Shown here: in pieces, positions 36,014 to 45,026 of the stretch
How positions within the stretch are numbered: position 1 is the stretch's first letter
Layout of the letters: each line of letters opens with the position of its first letter
NCBI RefSeq assembly: GCF_040450955.1
Contig: NZ_CP144373.1
Location: 1,096,486-1,160,485 of the forward strand
Direction: 5' to 3'
Source: Thermodesulfovibrio sp. 3907-1M
Lineage (GTDB): Bacteria > Nitrospirota > Thermodesulfovibrionia > Thermodesulfovibrionales > Thermodesulfovibrionaceae
Length of the DNA stretch: 64,000 bases
The notes under the pieces: generated by a model
What the model was told of the DNA's origin: nothing
The model's input: only the letters and a program-made list of their open reading frames with translations
The model's database searches: none
Translations under genes and position numbers: made by a program

Positions 36014-36537
36014 TATTTAACTGCTTTCTTAAATACTGTTATGTAAGGAAGATTTCTGAACATCTCTTGATAATCAAGCCCGTAACCCACAATGAATTTA
36101 TTGGGAACTTTAAAGCCAATGTAGTCCACAGCAACATCAACAACTCTTCTTTCTGTTTTATCAAGCAAAACGCATATTTTTAAGGAAGATGGATTCTTTG
36201 AAAGAATTTTTTCTCTTATGGTTTTTAAAGAAATTCCCGTATCAATAATATCATCAACAAGAAGTATATCTTTGCCCTGAATCTCCTCTCTTGGAAAATA
36301 ATGGATTTTTACTTCACCGGAGGATTTATCTTTAATATAACTTGATGCAATAATGAAATCCACCTTAAGAGGTGTTTGAATATATCTTATCAAATCTGAA
36401 AAAAACATGAATGAGCCTTTTAAAATACCTATTACAACCAAGTCTTTATTGGCATAGTCTAAGGATATTTTATAGGCGAGTTCCTTAACTTTTTTTTGAA
36501 TCTGCTCTTCTGTAATAAGCGGCGTTCCTATAAACAT
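36013..36537 (-). CDS. hpt: Hypoxanthine phosphoribosyltransferase
   Basis: Purine salvage enzyme, 174 residues. The PRPP-binding motif ILLVDDIIDTGISL is central, GILKGSFMFFSDL comes earlier, and the C-terminal FIVGYGLDYQEMFRNLPYI is complete. First gene of hpt-queD-tldD-acyl-CoA dehydrogenase. The ATG has no Shine-Dalgarno. Confidence 0.95.
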   Translation of the reverse strand: MFIGTPLITEEQIQKKVKELAYKISLDYANKDLVVIGILKGSFMFFSDLIRYIQTPLKVDFIIASSYIKDKSSGEVKIHYFPREEIQGKDILLVDDIIDTGISLKTIREKILSKNPSSLKICVLLDKTERRVVDVAVDYIGFKVPNKFIVGYGLDYQEMFRNLPYITVFKKAVK

Positions 36538-36545
36538 AGTTAGAC

Positions 36546-36554
36546 ATTATAACA
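36546..36554 (-). promoter_or_regulatory. Extended -10 promoter of hpt
   Basis: On the minus strand TGTTATAAT (36554-36546), a TGn-TATAAT element. The hpt ATG starts 8 bases later, leaving little or no untranslated leader. No convincing -35. Confidence 0.5.
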
Positions 36555-36591
36555 AAAAATAAAAGTTTTATTCTTCTTTTTTGTCACCTGT

Positions 36592-37203
36592 TTATTGAGA
36601 TAGGAACTTATCTCGTAAATACCTGAGAATCTCATCATATGCAGAGGGAACAACAATGAAGATTTCTATATCCTTTGGAAGTGAAAGTTTAATCCTGTCC
36701 TGATCTCTTAATATCAAAACTGCTGATTCTCCTTCCTGAAGTTTATCTGAAATTTTATTGCTTATTTCTTTTATTCGCCTCTCAGTTACTTGATTAAAAT
36801 AATCAAAAACTTTCTGGATCACAGCATTGGTTTTAACAACTCTCAGGCAATTCCCCCAATCAATAAACTCTCCAAATATTTCAGGATCTTCAATCCCTAT
36901 AACAGTAGCTCCTTCAGAAACTTTTTTCTCTATGAATGGATAAAGATAAGGATTTGTCTCTCTTATGACATCAACTGCTTCCTGTCCTTCAATGAATATT
37001 GTTTCCACAAATATCTTGGTAACAAAGCCTAATTTTTCAAGCTTTTCAACATGAAAACCTGCTTCCTGCCAGTATCTCTCAATTAAATTTTTAAGTTTTT
37101 CATCTTCCTCATCAACAACAAAAATATTGGGAACGCAAAAAAGTCTTTTTTTGCCTTTGAATTCATCTACGCTGAGTCTCTGTATTTTACCTAATTCAAC
37201 CAT
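36592..37203 (-). CDS. Conserved-looking protein of unknown function
   Basis: 203 residues. I do not recognise a family. No signal peptide or membrane segment. It is an alternating alpha/beta pattern, with strands such as RLFCVPNIFVVDEED, KIFVETIFIEG, ATVIGIEDPE, SAVLILRDQDRIKLSLP and IEIFIVVPSAYDEILRYL. There is one Cys near residue 23 and another in NCLRVV. It begins 2 bases after the trpD stop, so it is probably cotranscribed with trpEGD as the last gene. Nothing visible links it to tryptophan. Confidence 0.65.
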   Translation of the reverse strand: MVELGKIQRLSVDEFKGKKRLFCVPNIFVVDEEDEKLKNLIERYWQEAGFHVEKLEKLGFVTKIFVETIFIEGQEAVDVIRETNPYLYPFIEKKVSEGATVIGIEDPEIFGEFIDWGNCLRVVKTNAVIQKVFDYFNQVTERRIKEISNKISDKLQEGESAVLILRDQDRIKLSLPKDIEIFIVVPSAYDEILRYLRDKFLSQ

Positions 37204-37205
37204 GT

Positions 37206-38216
37206 TTAACTTGGATTAGAAAACTTTTTAAATTCCTCAAATTTTCTGTAAGCCCTGCCGCTGTAAATTGATTCTCTGGCTATCTCAACTCCTTCTTTAA
37301 AATCTGATGCCAGACTGCTCAGCTGAAGTGCTCCAGAAGCATTAATTAAAACCATATCCAGACATGTAGATTTTTCACCTTTAAGAATACTCAAAAATAT
37401 TTCTGCGCTTTGTTTTTTATTTCTAATCTTTATGTCCTGAAGGGATGCTCTTTTAAAGCCTGCATCTTCAGGAGAAATCATGGTTGATTTTACTTCTCCG
37501 TTTTTAGCTCTTACAATGTATGTCTTCTCTGTTACTGTTATCTCATCAAGCCCGTCATTGCTATGGACAACCATTACATCCTCGGAGCCAAGTTTTTGTA
37601 AAACCCTTGCAATTGTTTCCATGTATTGCCTTGAAAAAACACCTAAAAGCTGACGCTTAACCTGTGCAGGATTAAGCATCGGACCAAGAATATTAAACAT
37701 CGTCCTTATTTTAAGCTCTTTTCTTACCGGAGCAACTCTCTTCATTGCAGGATGATAAAGAGGAGCAAAAAGAACAGTAATTCCACACTCAAAAAGACAT
37801 CTCTCAGCAGTCTCAGGAGGCATATTAACTTTTACACCAAGCTCCTCAAGAACGTCAATGCTCCCACACTGGCTTGAAGCAGAGCGATTGCCATGCTTTG
37901 CAACAGGAATACCAGCTGCAGCAACAACAAAGCTTGTTACAGTAGAAACATTGAATGTTCCTGAATGGTCTCCACCTGTTCCAACAATATCAATAGCATT
38001 CTCAGGAGCTTTAATCTTTATTGCATATTCTCTAAAAAGCTTTACTGCTTCAAGAATTTCTTCTTCTGTCTCACCTTTTATAGAAAGCCCCATAAGAAAA
38101 GCTGCAATCTGAGCCTCTGATGCCTTACCTTCAATAATTTCAATAAAGCTTTCTCTTAAAAGTTCAGGCTCCAGATTTTCTTTTTTGCTTAATTTAACTA
38201 TTGCCTCAGATATCAT
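37206..38216 (-). CDS. trpD: Anthranilate phosphoribosyltransferase
   Basis: 336 residues. PRPP motif [35 protein letters not shown] (within 20 residues of conserved sequence), [10 protein letters not shown]. Second specific step of tryptophan synthesis. It overlaps trpG by 4 bases. Confidence 0.96.
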   Translation of the reverse strand: MISEAIVKLSKKENLEPELLRESFIEIIEGKASEAQIAAFLMGLSIKGETEEEILEAVKLFREYAIKIKAPENAIDIVGTGGDHSGTFNVSTVTSFVVAAAGIPVAKHGNRSASSQCGSIDVLEELGVKVNMPPETAERCLFECGITVLFAPLYHPAMKRVAPVRKELKIRTMFNILGPMLNPAQVKRQLLGVFSRQYMETIARVLQKLGSEDVMVVHSNDGLDEITVTEKTYIVRAKNGEVKSTMISPEDAGFKRASLQDIKIRNKKQSAEIFLSILKGEKSTCLDMVLINASGALQLSSLASDFKEGVEIARESIYSGRAYRKFEEFKKFSNPS

Positions 38217-38776
38217 AGTGTTAAGAAGTTCTTTAATAAATCCTTTCCAACTTTTGTAAGAATACTTTCAGGATGAAACTGAACACCCTCAATTATGTAT
38301 TCTTTATGCCTTATACCCATAATTATACCATTTGAGGTCCATGCTGTGATAGCAAGACAGTCTGGTAAACTCTCCTTATCAATAATGAGTGAATGATATC
38401 TCGTTGCCTCAAATGGATTGGGAAGACCTTTAAAAATCGTTTTCCCATCATGATAAATGAGAGAGGTCTTACCATGCATTATCTCTGCAGAGCGAACTAT
38501 TTTTGCACCAAAGGCTGCACCAATTGCCTGATGACCAAGACATACTCCAAGAATTGGTATTTTACCTGCAAAATGCCTTATTACATCACATGAAACTCCA
38601 GCTTCTTTCGGAGTACAAGGACCTGGCGATATTATTATTTTTTCAGGATTAAGCTCTTCAATTTCTTCTATGGTGATCTGATCATTCCTGTAAACGACAA
38701 TATCTGGATTGATTTCTCCAATGTATTGATAAAGATTGTATGTAAATGAGTCATAGTTGTCAATTAAAAGAATCAT
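38213..38776 (-). CDS. trpG: Anthranilate synthase glutamine amidotransferase
   Basis: 187-residue class I amidotransferase. Nucleophile Cys79 in GVCLGHQ, catalytic His/Glu in VQFHPESI. It might also serve p-aminobenzoate synthase, as TrpG/PabA often does; adjacency to trpE points to tryptophan. Overlaps trpE by 4 bases. Confidence 0.95.
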   Translation of the reverse strand: MILLIDNYDSFTYNLYQYIGEINPDIVVYRNDQITIEEIEELNPEKIIISPGPCTPKEAGVSCDVIRHFAGKIPILGVCLGHQAIGAAFGAKIVRSAEIMHGKTSLIYHDGKTIFKGLPNPFEATRYHSLIIDKESLPDCLAITAWTSNGIIMGIRHKEYIIEGVQFHPESILTKVGKDLLKNFLTL

Positions 38777-40263
38777 TTCTGCTCCTTAAACTCCAAAAAA
38801 CTCACTGCTTTAAGCATGGCAGTTGCCTTATTAACTGTTTCAGTATACTCCTTTTCAGGAACTGAATCTGCCACGATACCAGCACCTGCCTGAACGAATA
38901 CTTTTTTATCCTTAATCACAAGCATTCTTATGCCTATGCACATATCCATATTTCCACTAAAACCAAAATAGCCAACTGCTCCAGCATAGGGACCTCTTCG
39001 GGTTGGCTCAAGCTCTTCAATAATCTGCATTGCTCTTATCTTCGGTGCTCCTGTTACGGTTCCTGCAGGGAAACAGGACATAAAAACATCAAAAATATCA
39101 AGCCCTCCTCTGAGCCTGCCTTCAACATTGCTCACAATATGCATAACATGACTGTATCTTTCAATTGTCATAAGCTCTGTAACCATAACACTGCCTATTT
39201 CTGCAACCCTGCCAACATCGTTTCTTCCAAGATCAACAAGCATAATATGTTCAGCCTTTTCTTTTTCATCACTGAGAAGCTCTTTTTCAAGAGATAGATC
39301 TTCCTCTTCAGTTCTTCCTCTCGGACGGGTTCCTGCAATGGGTCTTAAAGTAATCTTTTCATCTTCCACTCTTACAAGGATTTCAGGAGATGAGCCAACA
39401 AGATATCCTTCCTCTGTATCAATATAAAACATGTATGGTGAAGGATTTATTATTCGTAAAGCCCTGTAAATGTCAAAGGGATGAACCTCTGAACAGGTTT
39501 CAAATCTTTGAGAGATAACAACCTGAACAACATCACCTGAAAGAACATAATCTCTTGCTTTTTTTACAGCATTGATAAAATCTTCCTTTTTAAAGTTTGA
39601 AGTAAATCCGAGTAATGGTTCTTTAAACTGGTTTTCTGAAACATATAAATAGGACCTGAATCTTTCATCCTTATGATTTTTCAGCTCTCTTATTATTGTG
39701 TCTATTTTATCCTGAGCTTTTTCGTAAGCCTCTGAAGCAACTTCAGAATTAAGGAAAGCATTGTAGACGATTTTTATTGACTGTTTGAGATTATCAAAGA
39801 TTAAAAGGGTTTCTGGAATCATGAGAAATATATCAGGCATATCAAGATCGGAGCGAGCAAGGTCTGGAACTTTTTCAAAAAGTTTTACAGTATCATAAGA
39901 TATGTAGCCGACCATGCCTCCGAAAAATCTTGGAAGTGAGGGTTCTATGTATGCTTTAAATTTTCTGAAAAAATCTTTTAAAAAATCAAAGGGATTTACA
40001 TTCTCAAAGCGGGCTTGGTTTGAACCTTCCAGAGCTATGCTTCTTCCATTTGATTTTATTATAAAAGCAGGATCAAATCCAATAAAAGAATACCTTCCCC
40101 ATTTCTCACCTCCCACAACACTTTCAAGGAGGAAAGAGGGTTTTTTATTGAGTTTTAAAAAAGCACCCACGGGAGTATCAAGATCAGCAATTATCTCCCT
40201 GTAAATGGGAATAACATTGTAGTGTTCGGCTAAAGAAAGAAACTCCTCACGCCCGAGATTCAT
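38773..40263 (-). CDS. trpE: Anthranilate synthase component I
   Basis: 496 residues, chorismate to anthranilate with TrpG. The conserved C-terminal chorismate-binding domain shows [53 protein letters not shown] and [17 protein letters not shown]. The N-terminal allosteric domain has the LLES motif ([19 protein letters not shown]), which implies feedback by tryptophan. No tryptophan-rich leader peptide is visible upstream. Confidence 0.97.
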   Translation of the reverse strand: MNLGREEFLSLAEHYNVIPIYREIIADLDTPVGAFLKLNKKPSFLLESVVGGEKWGRYSFIGFDPAFIIKSNGRSIALEGSNQARFENVNPFDFLKDFFRKFKAYIEPSLPRFFGGMVGYISYDTVKLFEKVPDLARSDLDMPDIFLMIPETLLIFDNLKQSIKIVYNAFLNSEVASEAYEKAQDKIDTIIRELKNHKDERFRSYLYVSENQFKEPLLGFTSNFKKEDFINAVKKARDYVLSGDVVQVVISQRFETCSEVHPFDIYRALRIINPSPYMFYIDTEEGYLVGSSPEILVRVEDEKITLRPIAGTRPRGRTEEEDLSLEKELLSDEKEKAEHIMLVDLGRNDVGRVAEIGSVMVTELMTIERYSHVMHIVSNVEGRLRGGLDIFDVFMSCFPAGTVTGAPKIRAMQIIEELEPTRRGPYAGAVGYFGFSGNMDMCIGIRMLVIKDKKVFVQAGAGIVADSVPEKEYTETVNKATAMLKAVSFLEFKEQK

Positions 40264-40351
40264 AGAGATAGTTTAAATAATCAACTTCAAAAAAGGCAAA
40301 CTAAGCAACCAATTTTGCTGATAAAATGATAAAACTACCGTTTCACTGGTC

Positions 40352-40678
40352 ATTGTGAGCAACCGTAGGATAAGTGACAGAATCACGGGTGTTTTTGCAT
40401 TAGGAAGAAAACTCCTCGCCTTCGGCTCGGAATTGTCACCCAATCTCTTAGAATGACAGAAAGAGAAGTTCTGGATGACAGTAAGAGAGGCTCGCAATGA
40501 CAGATTCGGATAGCGGATGAGATTGCCACGCCCGACTCCGTCGGGCTCGCAATGACAGAAAAAAGGTGTCATTCCGAGCTTTTTCCTTTGTCATTCAGAG
40601 CATTAGCGAGGAATCTCCTTCCGCTTTTTCTGTATTGAAAGATTCAGAGATTCCTCAGGGCATTGAGCACCTCGGAAA
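40352..40678. repeat. Intergenic repeat locus 3
   Basis: This lies in the 502-base gap between trpE and the GYD gene. It has modules of the same family as loci 1 and 2. Bases 40519-40578 are the inverted, 59/60 identical copy of 28563-28622. Bases 40581-40677 are an inverted, diverged copy of 1263-1359. No coding sequence is credible. The remaining 40679-40765 holds the GYD promoter. Confidence 0.85.
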
Positions 40679-40733
40679 GCGAAAAACAGCTTTTCCCATT
40701 CGCAATTTAGTTATAAAAAATTTGCAAAAAAAT

Positions 40734-40742
40734 TGGTATAAT
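40734..40742 (+). promoter_or_regulatory. Extended -10 promoter of GYD-KaiC-HTH operon
   Basis: TGGTATAAT (TGn-TATAAT) with no clear -35. Here a normal leader with AGGAGGT precedes ATG 40766, unlike the other extended -10 promoters in the window. Confidence 0.55.
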
Positions 40743-40765
40743 TTAAAAAAAGCAGGAGGTGTATT

Positions 40766-41053
40766 ATGCCTTACTATGTTATTTTAAGCACTCTTACAGA
40801 TGAAGGAAGGGAGACATTAAAGGAAAGACCTGAAAGAATTATTGAAGTCAACAAAGAGATTGAGAGGATGGGAGTAAAGATAGTTGCACAGTATGCTGTT
40901 CTTGGTCCTTATGATTTTGTAAACATCGTAGAAGCTCCGGATAACATCACTGTGATGAAGATGTCTGTTGAACTTGGTTCAAGAGGCACAGTTCAACTTA
41001 TGACAATGCCTGCTATTGCTGTGGAGGAGTTGATTCAAAATTTAAAAGCGTAA
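40766..41053 (+). CDS. GYD-domain protein
   Basis: 95 residues, entire protein is a GYD domain (ferredoxin-like dimeric fold). Markers: VILSTLTDEGRETLKERPER, then VLGPYDFVNIVEAPDN and the C-terminal TMPAIAVEEL. GYD proteins have no firm role. It is the first gene of a three-gene unit with a KaiC-like ATPase and a small HTH protein, spaced by 1 and 3 bases, so a shared function is likely. Confidence 0.88.
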   Translation: MPYYVILSTLTDEGRETLKERPERIIEVNKEIERMGVKIVAQYAVLGPYDFVNIVEAPDNITVMKMSVELGSRGTVQLMTMPAIAVEELIQNLKA

Positions 41054-41054
41054 G

Positions 41055-41948
41055 ATGAAAAAGGAGACTGAAATTACAGAAACATTAAAAGAACAGAAAG
41101 AATATCCTGAGCCTGTTAAAAAGGCTATATTTACTGCCAGACAGGCACTTGAAAAAGCTCCAGAAATACAAGGAGTCTCAACAGGAATTGAAGGGCTTGA
41201 TGAGCTTTTTTATATAGTTGCTTCAAAGGATGGCAGGCTTATTAATCAGCCTCTTGGAGGAATTCCAGCCTACTCTGTCTTTAATATCACAGGAGTTTCG
41301 GACACAGGAAAATCATTAATGGTTGAACAGTTTGCTGTAGAACAGGCAAGAAAGGGATATAAAGTAGCCTTTATAACCGTTGAGGCTCCTGCTAACTTTC
41401 TTGTTGCAGGGCTTAAACTCAGAGCACAGGCAATGGGTTATAATTTTGAGAAATTTGAAGACAACATAATTTTGATTGATGCTGCTTCCTATGGAAGCTT
41501 AAGAGAGAATATTCCAGAACTTCTTTCCACACTCGTCTATGTAATTCAGAACTATAAAGTTAAATTTACAGTAATTGATTCTGTTACAGGGCTTTTTGAA
41601 AACAAAGAAATGCTTGCAAGAGTTGTGGTAAGACAGATCTTCAATTTTCTAAAAAAATGGTATCAAACAGCACTTCTTGTATCACAAAAAAGAAGCGGAC
41701 ATGAAGAACTCACTGCAGAAGCTGCCGGAGGATATGCTGTGGGACACATTGTTGATGGAACAATGGTTTTGGCTAAAGAACTGGTTGATTCTGCATACAA
41801 AGTGAAACTTTATAAAAAAGAGATTGGTGATATCGTGAGACTTTTCAGAATTGATGGTTGCAGACTTTCAGGGCATGATACAAAAACGCATTTTCTTGAA
41901 ATAACAGAAACAGGACTTGTAAAAATCCTTGAACCTATTGGGAGGTAA
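41055..41948 (+). CDS. Single-domain KaiC-like RecA-superfamily ATPase
   Basis: 297 residues, one RecA/KaiC core, not the tandem KaiC of cyanobacteria. Walker A GVSDTGKS at 80-87 and Walker B FTVIDS with Asp175, with the KaiC-type segment FITVEAPANF after beta-2. The N-terminal about 40 residues are a charged extension. Single-domain KaiC-like proteins are abundant in archaea and often act with regulators. No DNA-binding domain is present here. It sits 1 base after the GYD stop. Confidence 0.88.
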   Translation: MKKETEITETLKEQKEYPEPVKKAIFTARQALEKAPEIQGVSTGIEGLDELFYIVASKDGRLINQPLGGIPAYSVFNITGVSDTGKSLMVEQFAVEQARKGYKVAFITVEAPANFLVAGLKLRAQAMGYNFEKFEDNIILIDAASYGSLRENIPELLSTLVYVIQNYKVKFTVIDSVTGLFENKEMLARVVVRQIFNFLKKWYQTALLVSQKRSGHEELTAEAAGGYAVGHIVDGTMVLAKELVDSAYKVKLYKKEIGDIVRLFRIDGCRLSGHDTKTHFLEITETGLVKILEPIGR

Positions 41949-41951
41949 AAA

Positions 41952-42347
41952 ATGGTTATTGAAGTTAAGCCTCAAAAAGATGAGTCTTCTGATGTTGAGC
42001 AGATTACACAAAAGGTTTTTTTCAAAACAATTGAGCTTCTTGGGGGAATTAGAAAACTTGCTGAATACAGAAGCCTTACATGGCTTCCTGCTTTAGCAAG
42101 AGCTTCTTATGCAGTAGTGCTTAAAGAAAAATTTTTAAAAACCGAAGAAGAGATAGCCAGCCTGGTGGGAATCACGAAAAATACAGTAAGAATGATACTT
42201 CGCGCAGACCCCGAGATAGCATTAAAGAAGATTAAAGAATTACAAGAAGCTTCAGTTGAAACTAAAAAGGAGCTTAAAGTTCATACTGCAGGAGCAATTG
42301 CCCGTCTTGCCTATAATGAAATAAAAGATACGACTTCAGGACAGTAA
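41952..42347 (+). CDS. Small HTH regulator-like protein paired with KaiC-like ATPase
   Basis: 131 residues. Central helix-turn-helix at about 64-84 (TEEEIASLVGITKNTVRMIL) and an upstream helical region that resembles archaeal probable regulatory-domain proteins, from memory. The C-terminus is helical (LKVHTAGAIARLAYNEI). It starts 3 bases after the KaiC-like stop. The last 37 bases overlap the convergent Rsm22-like gene. It could be the DNA-binding output of the ATPase. Confidence 0.72.
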   Translation: MVIEVKPQKDESSDVEQITQKVFFKTIELLGGIRKLAEYRSLTWLPALARASYAVVLKEKFLKTEEEIASLVGITKNTVRMILRADPEIALKKIKELQEASVETKKELKVHTAGAIARLAYNEIKDTTSGQ

Positions 42348-43477
42348 AGAATTTCTATTTTAGAATTTTTAGGAATACGAACTTTTTTCTCTGAGACTTC
42401 AATAAACTTATCAAAAGAAAAATAACATCCTTTTTTAATTTTAAGCCAGCAATCATCATCTGTATAGTCTCTTTTCAATCTCTCAATATCAACAAGTCTT
42501 CCATCCCAGCATCCCCACAGTCTGCTTTTTCCTTTTTCATTGAGAATGTGGGAAGTGTTTTTTATCACCATCTCATGTTCTGGAAAACTATCTTTTATGT
42601 TTATCCCATCTTTTCTTAAAACTACATAGCTAAATTTAAGATAGTTTACCTGCAATCCCACCGCGCTTAAAAATGAAAGATATTCCGGAGGAATCCATCT
42701 CCTTTCTTCATAACACCAGTTGTTTGCTCTAAGAGCAGAACAGGGAAGGTTATTCAGACAGGGGCTGTAAGGATAAAGTTTAAGCTCATCAATGAGACTA
42801 TCTCTGAGTTTATGAAGCCTCGTAGAGCTCCTTTTAGTTGCCGGTTCAATAATAATCAGGGTAAAATTTTCATTCCGATAAATAAAATACCTTATGAATT
42901 TTATAAACTCCTCCTGGCTTATTCTCTGTTTATCAAATATTTCTCCCATAGAATTTGAAAAAATTATTATGTCAGGTTTTAATTCTTTCAATTCAACATA
43001 TGTTTTTACATCCGATGCATCAGCCTTTAAAAATTCATAATTTACAGGCAAATTATATGGTTTAAATCTCTCAATCATTTCTCTTGCAAAATTTATAGCC
43101 TGCTCTTCAAATTCAACACCAACATATCTAATATAGCCTGCTGAAATTATTCCCTCCTCAAATAGCTTAAAGACTGGCAGAACTGCTGGACAAGGACCAC
43201 AACCAATGTCAACTATTTTTAAATCTTTTTTATGAGAAATTGAAGGATGTCTGAAAAGCTCTTTCAGAATGCCATATAGCTTTGACAAATTTACGGGAAC
43301 AAAATAGGCAAGATAACCTTTTAAAAAATCTTGATTTTTCATGTAATCTATGGGTCTTTTAAAATCTGAAAAAGTAAAAAGTTCAGAAGCTTTTAGAATC
43401 AAGTTTTTAAGTTGCTGTTTCGGAGGAATTTTTTCCTTGAAAATGTGTTTTAAAAGAAACTCAGACCAATTTTTCAC
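42311..43477 (-). CDS. Rsm22-like methyltransferase
   Basis: 388 residues. SAM-binding core LKIVDIGCGPCPAVLPVF and VGVEFEEQAI. A cysteine cluster (YSPCLNNLPCSALRANNWCY) near 240-262 matches the Rsm22-type pattern, which is thought to hold an FeS cluster or zinc. Rsm22 family proteins act in mitochondrial small-ribosomal-subunit assembly. The bacterial role is not settled. It lies downstream of hup with a terminator between, so it is probably transcribed separately. Confidence 0.78.
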   Translation of the reverse strand: MKNWSEFLLKHIFKEKIPPKQQLKNLILKASELFTFSDFKRPIDYMKNQDFLKGYLAYFVPVNLSKLYGILKELFRHPSISHKKDLKIVDIGCGPCPAVLPVFKLFEEGIISAGYIRYVGVEFEEQAINFAREMIERFKPYNLPVNYEFLKADASDVKTYVELKELKPDIIIFSNSMGEIFDKQRISQEEFIKFIRYFIYRNENFTLIIIEPATKRSSTRLHKLRDSLIDELKLYPYSPCLNNLPCSALRANNWCYEERRWIPPEYLSFLSAVGLQVNYLKFSYVVLRKDGINIKDSFPEHEMVIKNTSHILNEKGKSRLWGCWDGRLVDIERLKRDYTDDDCWLKIKKGCYFSFDKFIEVSEKKVRIPKNSKIEILYCPEVVSFISL

Positions 43478-43487
43478 TTTTAAAAAT

Positions 43488-43515
43488 ATTTAGGGAGGGA
43501 GATCCCCCCCTAAAT
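43488..43515 (-). terminator. Intrinsic terminator of hup
   Basis: Minus-strand hairpin with ATTTAGGG (43515-43508) pairing CCCTAAAT (43495-43488), extended by a G-run against C/T residues, then ATTTTT. It is 12 bases after the hup stop. Confidence 0.75.
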
Positions 43516-43526
43516 AAATTTGTAGA

Positions 43527-43799
43527 TTACTTTACTGCCTCTTTCAGGGCTTTTCCTGCTGTAAATTTGGGGACTTTTGTTGCAGGAATCTTAATCTCCT
43601 GTCCTGTTCTTGGATTTCTTCCCTTTCTTGCCTTTCTCTTTGAAACATAGAAGCTGCCAAATCCTACTAATGTAACTTTGTCACCCTTTTTTAGAGCTTC
43701 CTTAATAGCTTCAATTGTGGCATCCAGTGCCTTCGCTGCCTCAGCCTTTGTAAGCTCTGCCTTCCCTGCAATTTTGCTTACCAACTCTGCCTTTGTCAT
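43527..43799 (-). CDS. hup: HU-family histone-like DNA-binding protein
   Basis: 90 residues, standard length. The full signature is GFGSFYVSKRKARKGRNPRTG-like with the DNA-binding beta arm RNPRTGQEIKIPATKVPKF, and the family N-terminus MTKAELVSKIA. A strong promoter (43845-43873) and terminator make this a single-gene unit. Confidence 0.97.
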   Translation of the reverse strand: MTKAELVSKIAGKAELTKAEAAKALDATIEAIKEALKKGDKVTLVGFGSFYVSKRKARKGRNPRTGQEIKIPATKVPKFTAGKALKEAVK

Positions 43800-43844
43800 A
43801 CTTCATACCTCCTTTTTTATTGATAGATTAAGGATTTGATGTAA

Positions 43845-43873
43845 ACAATACCAAATTTTTCATATAATGTCAA
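43845..43873 (-). promoter_or_regulatory. Promoter of hup
   Basis: Minus-strand TTGACA (43873-43868), 17-base spacer and TATTGT (43850-43845), with TGG before the -10. This is the best sigma-70 match seen in the window. Confidence 0.8.
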
Positions 43874-43881
43874 GTATTTTT

Positions 43882-43887
43882 TATAAT
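43882..43887 (+). promoter_or_regulatory. -10 box of sbcD-like gene
   Basis: TATAAT ends 5 bases before ATG 43893, with no Shine-Dalgarno. It is divergent from the hup promoter; no convincing -35 was found. Confidence 0.4.
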
Positions 43888-43892
43888 AAAGA

Positions 43893-45026
43893 ATGAAGTT
43901 TAAATTTTTGCATGTTTCAGACCTTCATTTAGGCTTAAAAATCAAGGAAATAGACAGACTTAAATACTGTCAACAGGCTCTATTAAAAGCGTTTAAAATC
44001 ATTAAAGAAAAACAGCTTGATGCCATGATAGTGGCAGGAGATTTTTTTGAAAACGATAAAATTTACAGGGAAGACATAGAGTTTTTAAACGAAGTTTTTG
44101 AATTAATCTATCCAAAACCTGTTATTATTTCACCTGGAAATCATGACTTTTTAGCACCTGATTGTCCCTATGATGAGAAACTTCTTAATATACTCAGATT
44201 TAAAGGATGGCAGGAAAATGTAAAAGTGTTTAAAAAACCAGAATTTTCATTTTTCCCACTTGACAATGTCAATATTTATGGAAAGCCCTGTATTAACAGG
44301 CAGGCAAGAGCTTTTGATAAATCTATCAATATTAATCCAGCAAAAATTAATATAGCAGTTATTCACGCATCAAGAGTTAACTTTAACCCTGAAAGCAAAG
44401 AAGTCTGGCATCCCTTTGAAGACAGCGATATTTTAAAATCAGGCTTTGATTATATTGCTTTAGGACACTATCATAATTACTCAGAAATCTCTGATGACTC
44501 AGGAATAAAAGCAGCCTATTCAGGCAGTATGGTACCAGCTTCAATCTATGAGTATGGTAAAAGGGGTGGACTGATTGTTGAAATTGTAAAGGAGGGTGGT
44601 AAAACAAAAATTGAAACAGAATTCGTAGGGTTAAGTGATTTTTCAATCAAAAAAATTGAGATTTCAGCATCTCAAAATATGGAAAAAGTTAAAAATATTA
44701 TATCCAATGAGATCACAGAGAGTGACGCTCCTCAGGATACCCTTTTTATTGTGAAAATAAAAGGAATGGGCGATTTAAATATAAACTATTTGAAAGAGCT
44801 TTTTTCTGGACATAAAATTTTATTTGATATTTCTGAATTCACAAAATTTGATATTGAAAGATTAAGAGAAGTCTCACCACAAACGACAATTGGTATCTTT
44901 ATTAATGAAATGCTCAAAATGATAGAGCAGTCAGATGATGAGGAAAAACAAATTCTTGAAGATGCTTTAATATACGGACTTGATGCTTTTGCCGGTAAAC
45001 AGATAACACCAAAATTTTATGATTAA
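43893..45026 (+). CDS. SbcD/YhaO-like metallophosphoesterase
   Basis: 377 residues. The calcineurin-like nuclease core carries HVSDLHLG, VAGDFFEND, SPGNHDF and LGHYHNY. It probably forms an Mre11-like nuclease with the overlapping downstream ATPase gene (8-base overlap). The C-terminal about 150 residues are a capping/adaptor region. The start codon is nearly at the predicted transcription start, and no ribosome site is seen. Confidence 0.9.
   Translation: MKFKFLHVSDLHLGLKIKEIDRLKYCQQALLKAFKIIKEKQLDAMIVAGDFFENDKIYREDIEFLNEVFELIYPKPVIISPGNHDFLAPDCPYDEKLLNILRFKGWQENVKVFKKPEFSFFPLDNVNIYGKPCINRQARAFDKSININPAKINIAVIHASRVNFNPESKEVWHPFEDSDILKSGFDYIALGHYHNYSEISDDSGIKAAYSGSMVPASIYEYGKRGGLIVEIVKEGGKTKIETEFVGLSDFSIKKIEISASQNMEKVKNIISNEITESDAPQDTLFIVKIKGMGDLNINYLKELFSGHKILFDISEFTKFDIERLREVSPQTTIGIFINEMLKMIEQSDDEEKQILEDALIYGLDAFAGKQITPKFYD

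Noticed and set aside
40264-40351. Tryptophan leader peptide or attenuator ahead of trpE
   Set aside because: No short ORF with tandem Trp codons and no alternative hairpins are apparent; the trpE start has no clear ribosome site either.
40273-40787. Small ORFs around repeat locus 3
   Set aside because: Same artefact; the one reaching into the GYD start is in a different frame and has no ribosome site.
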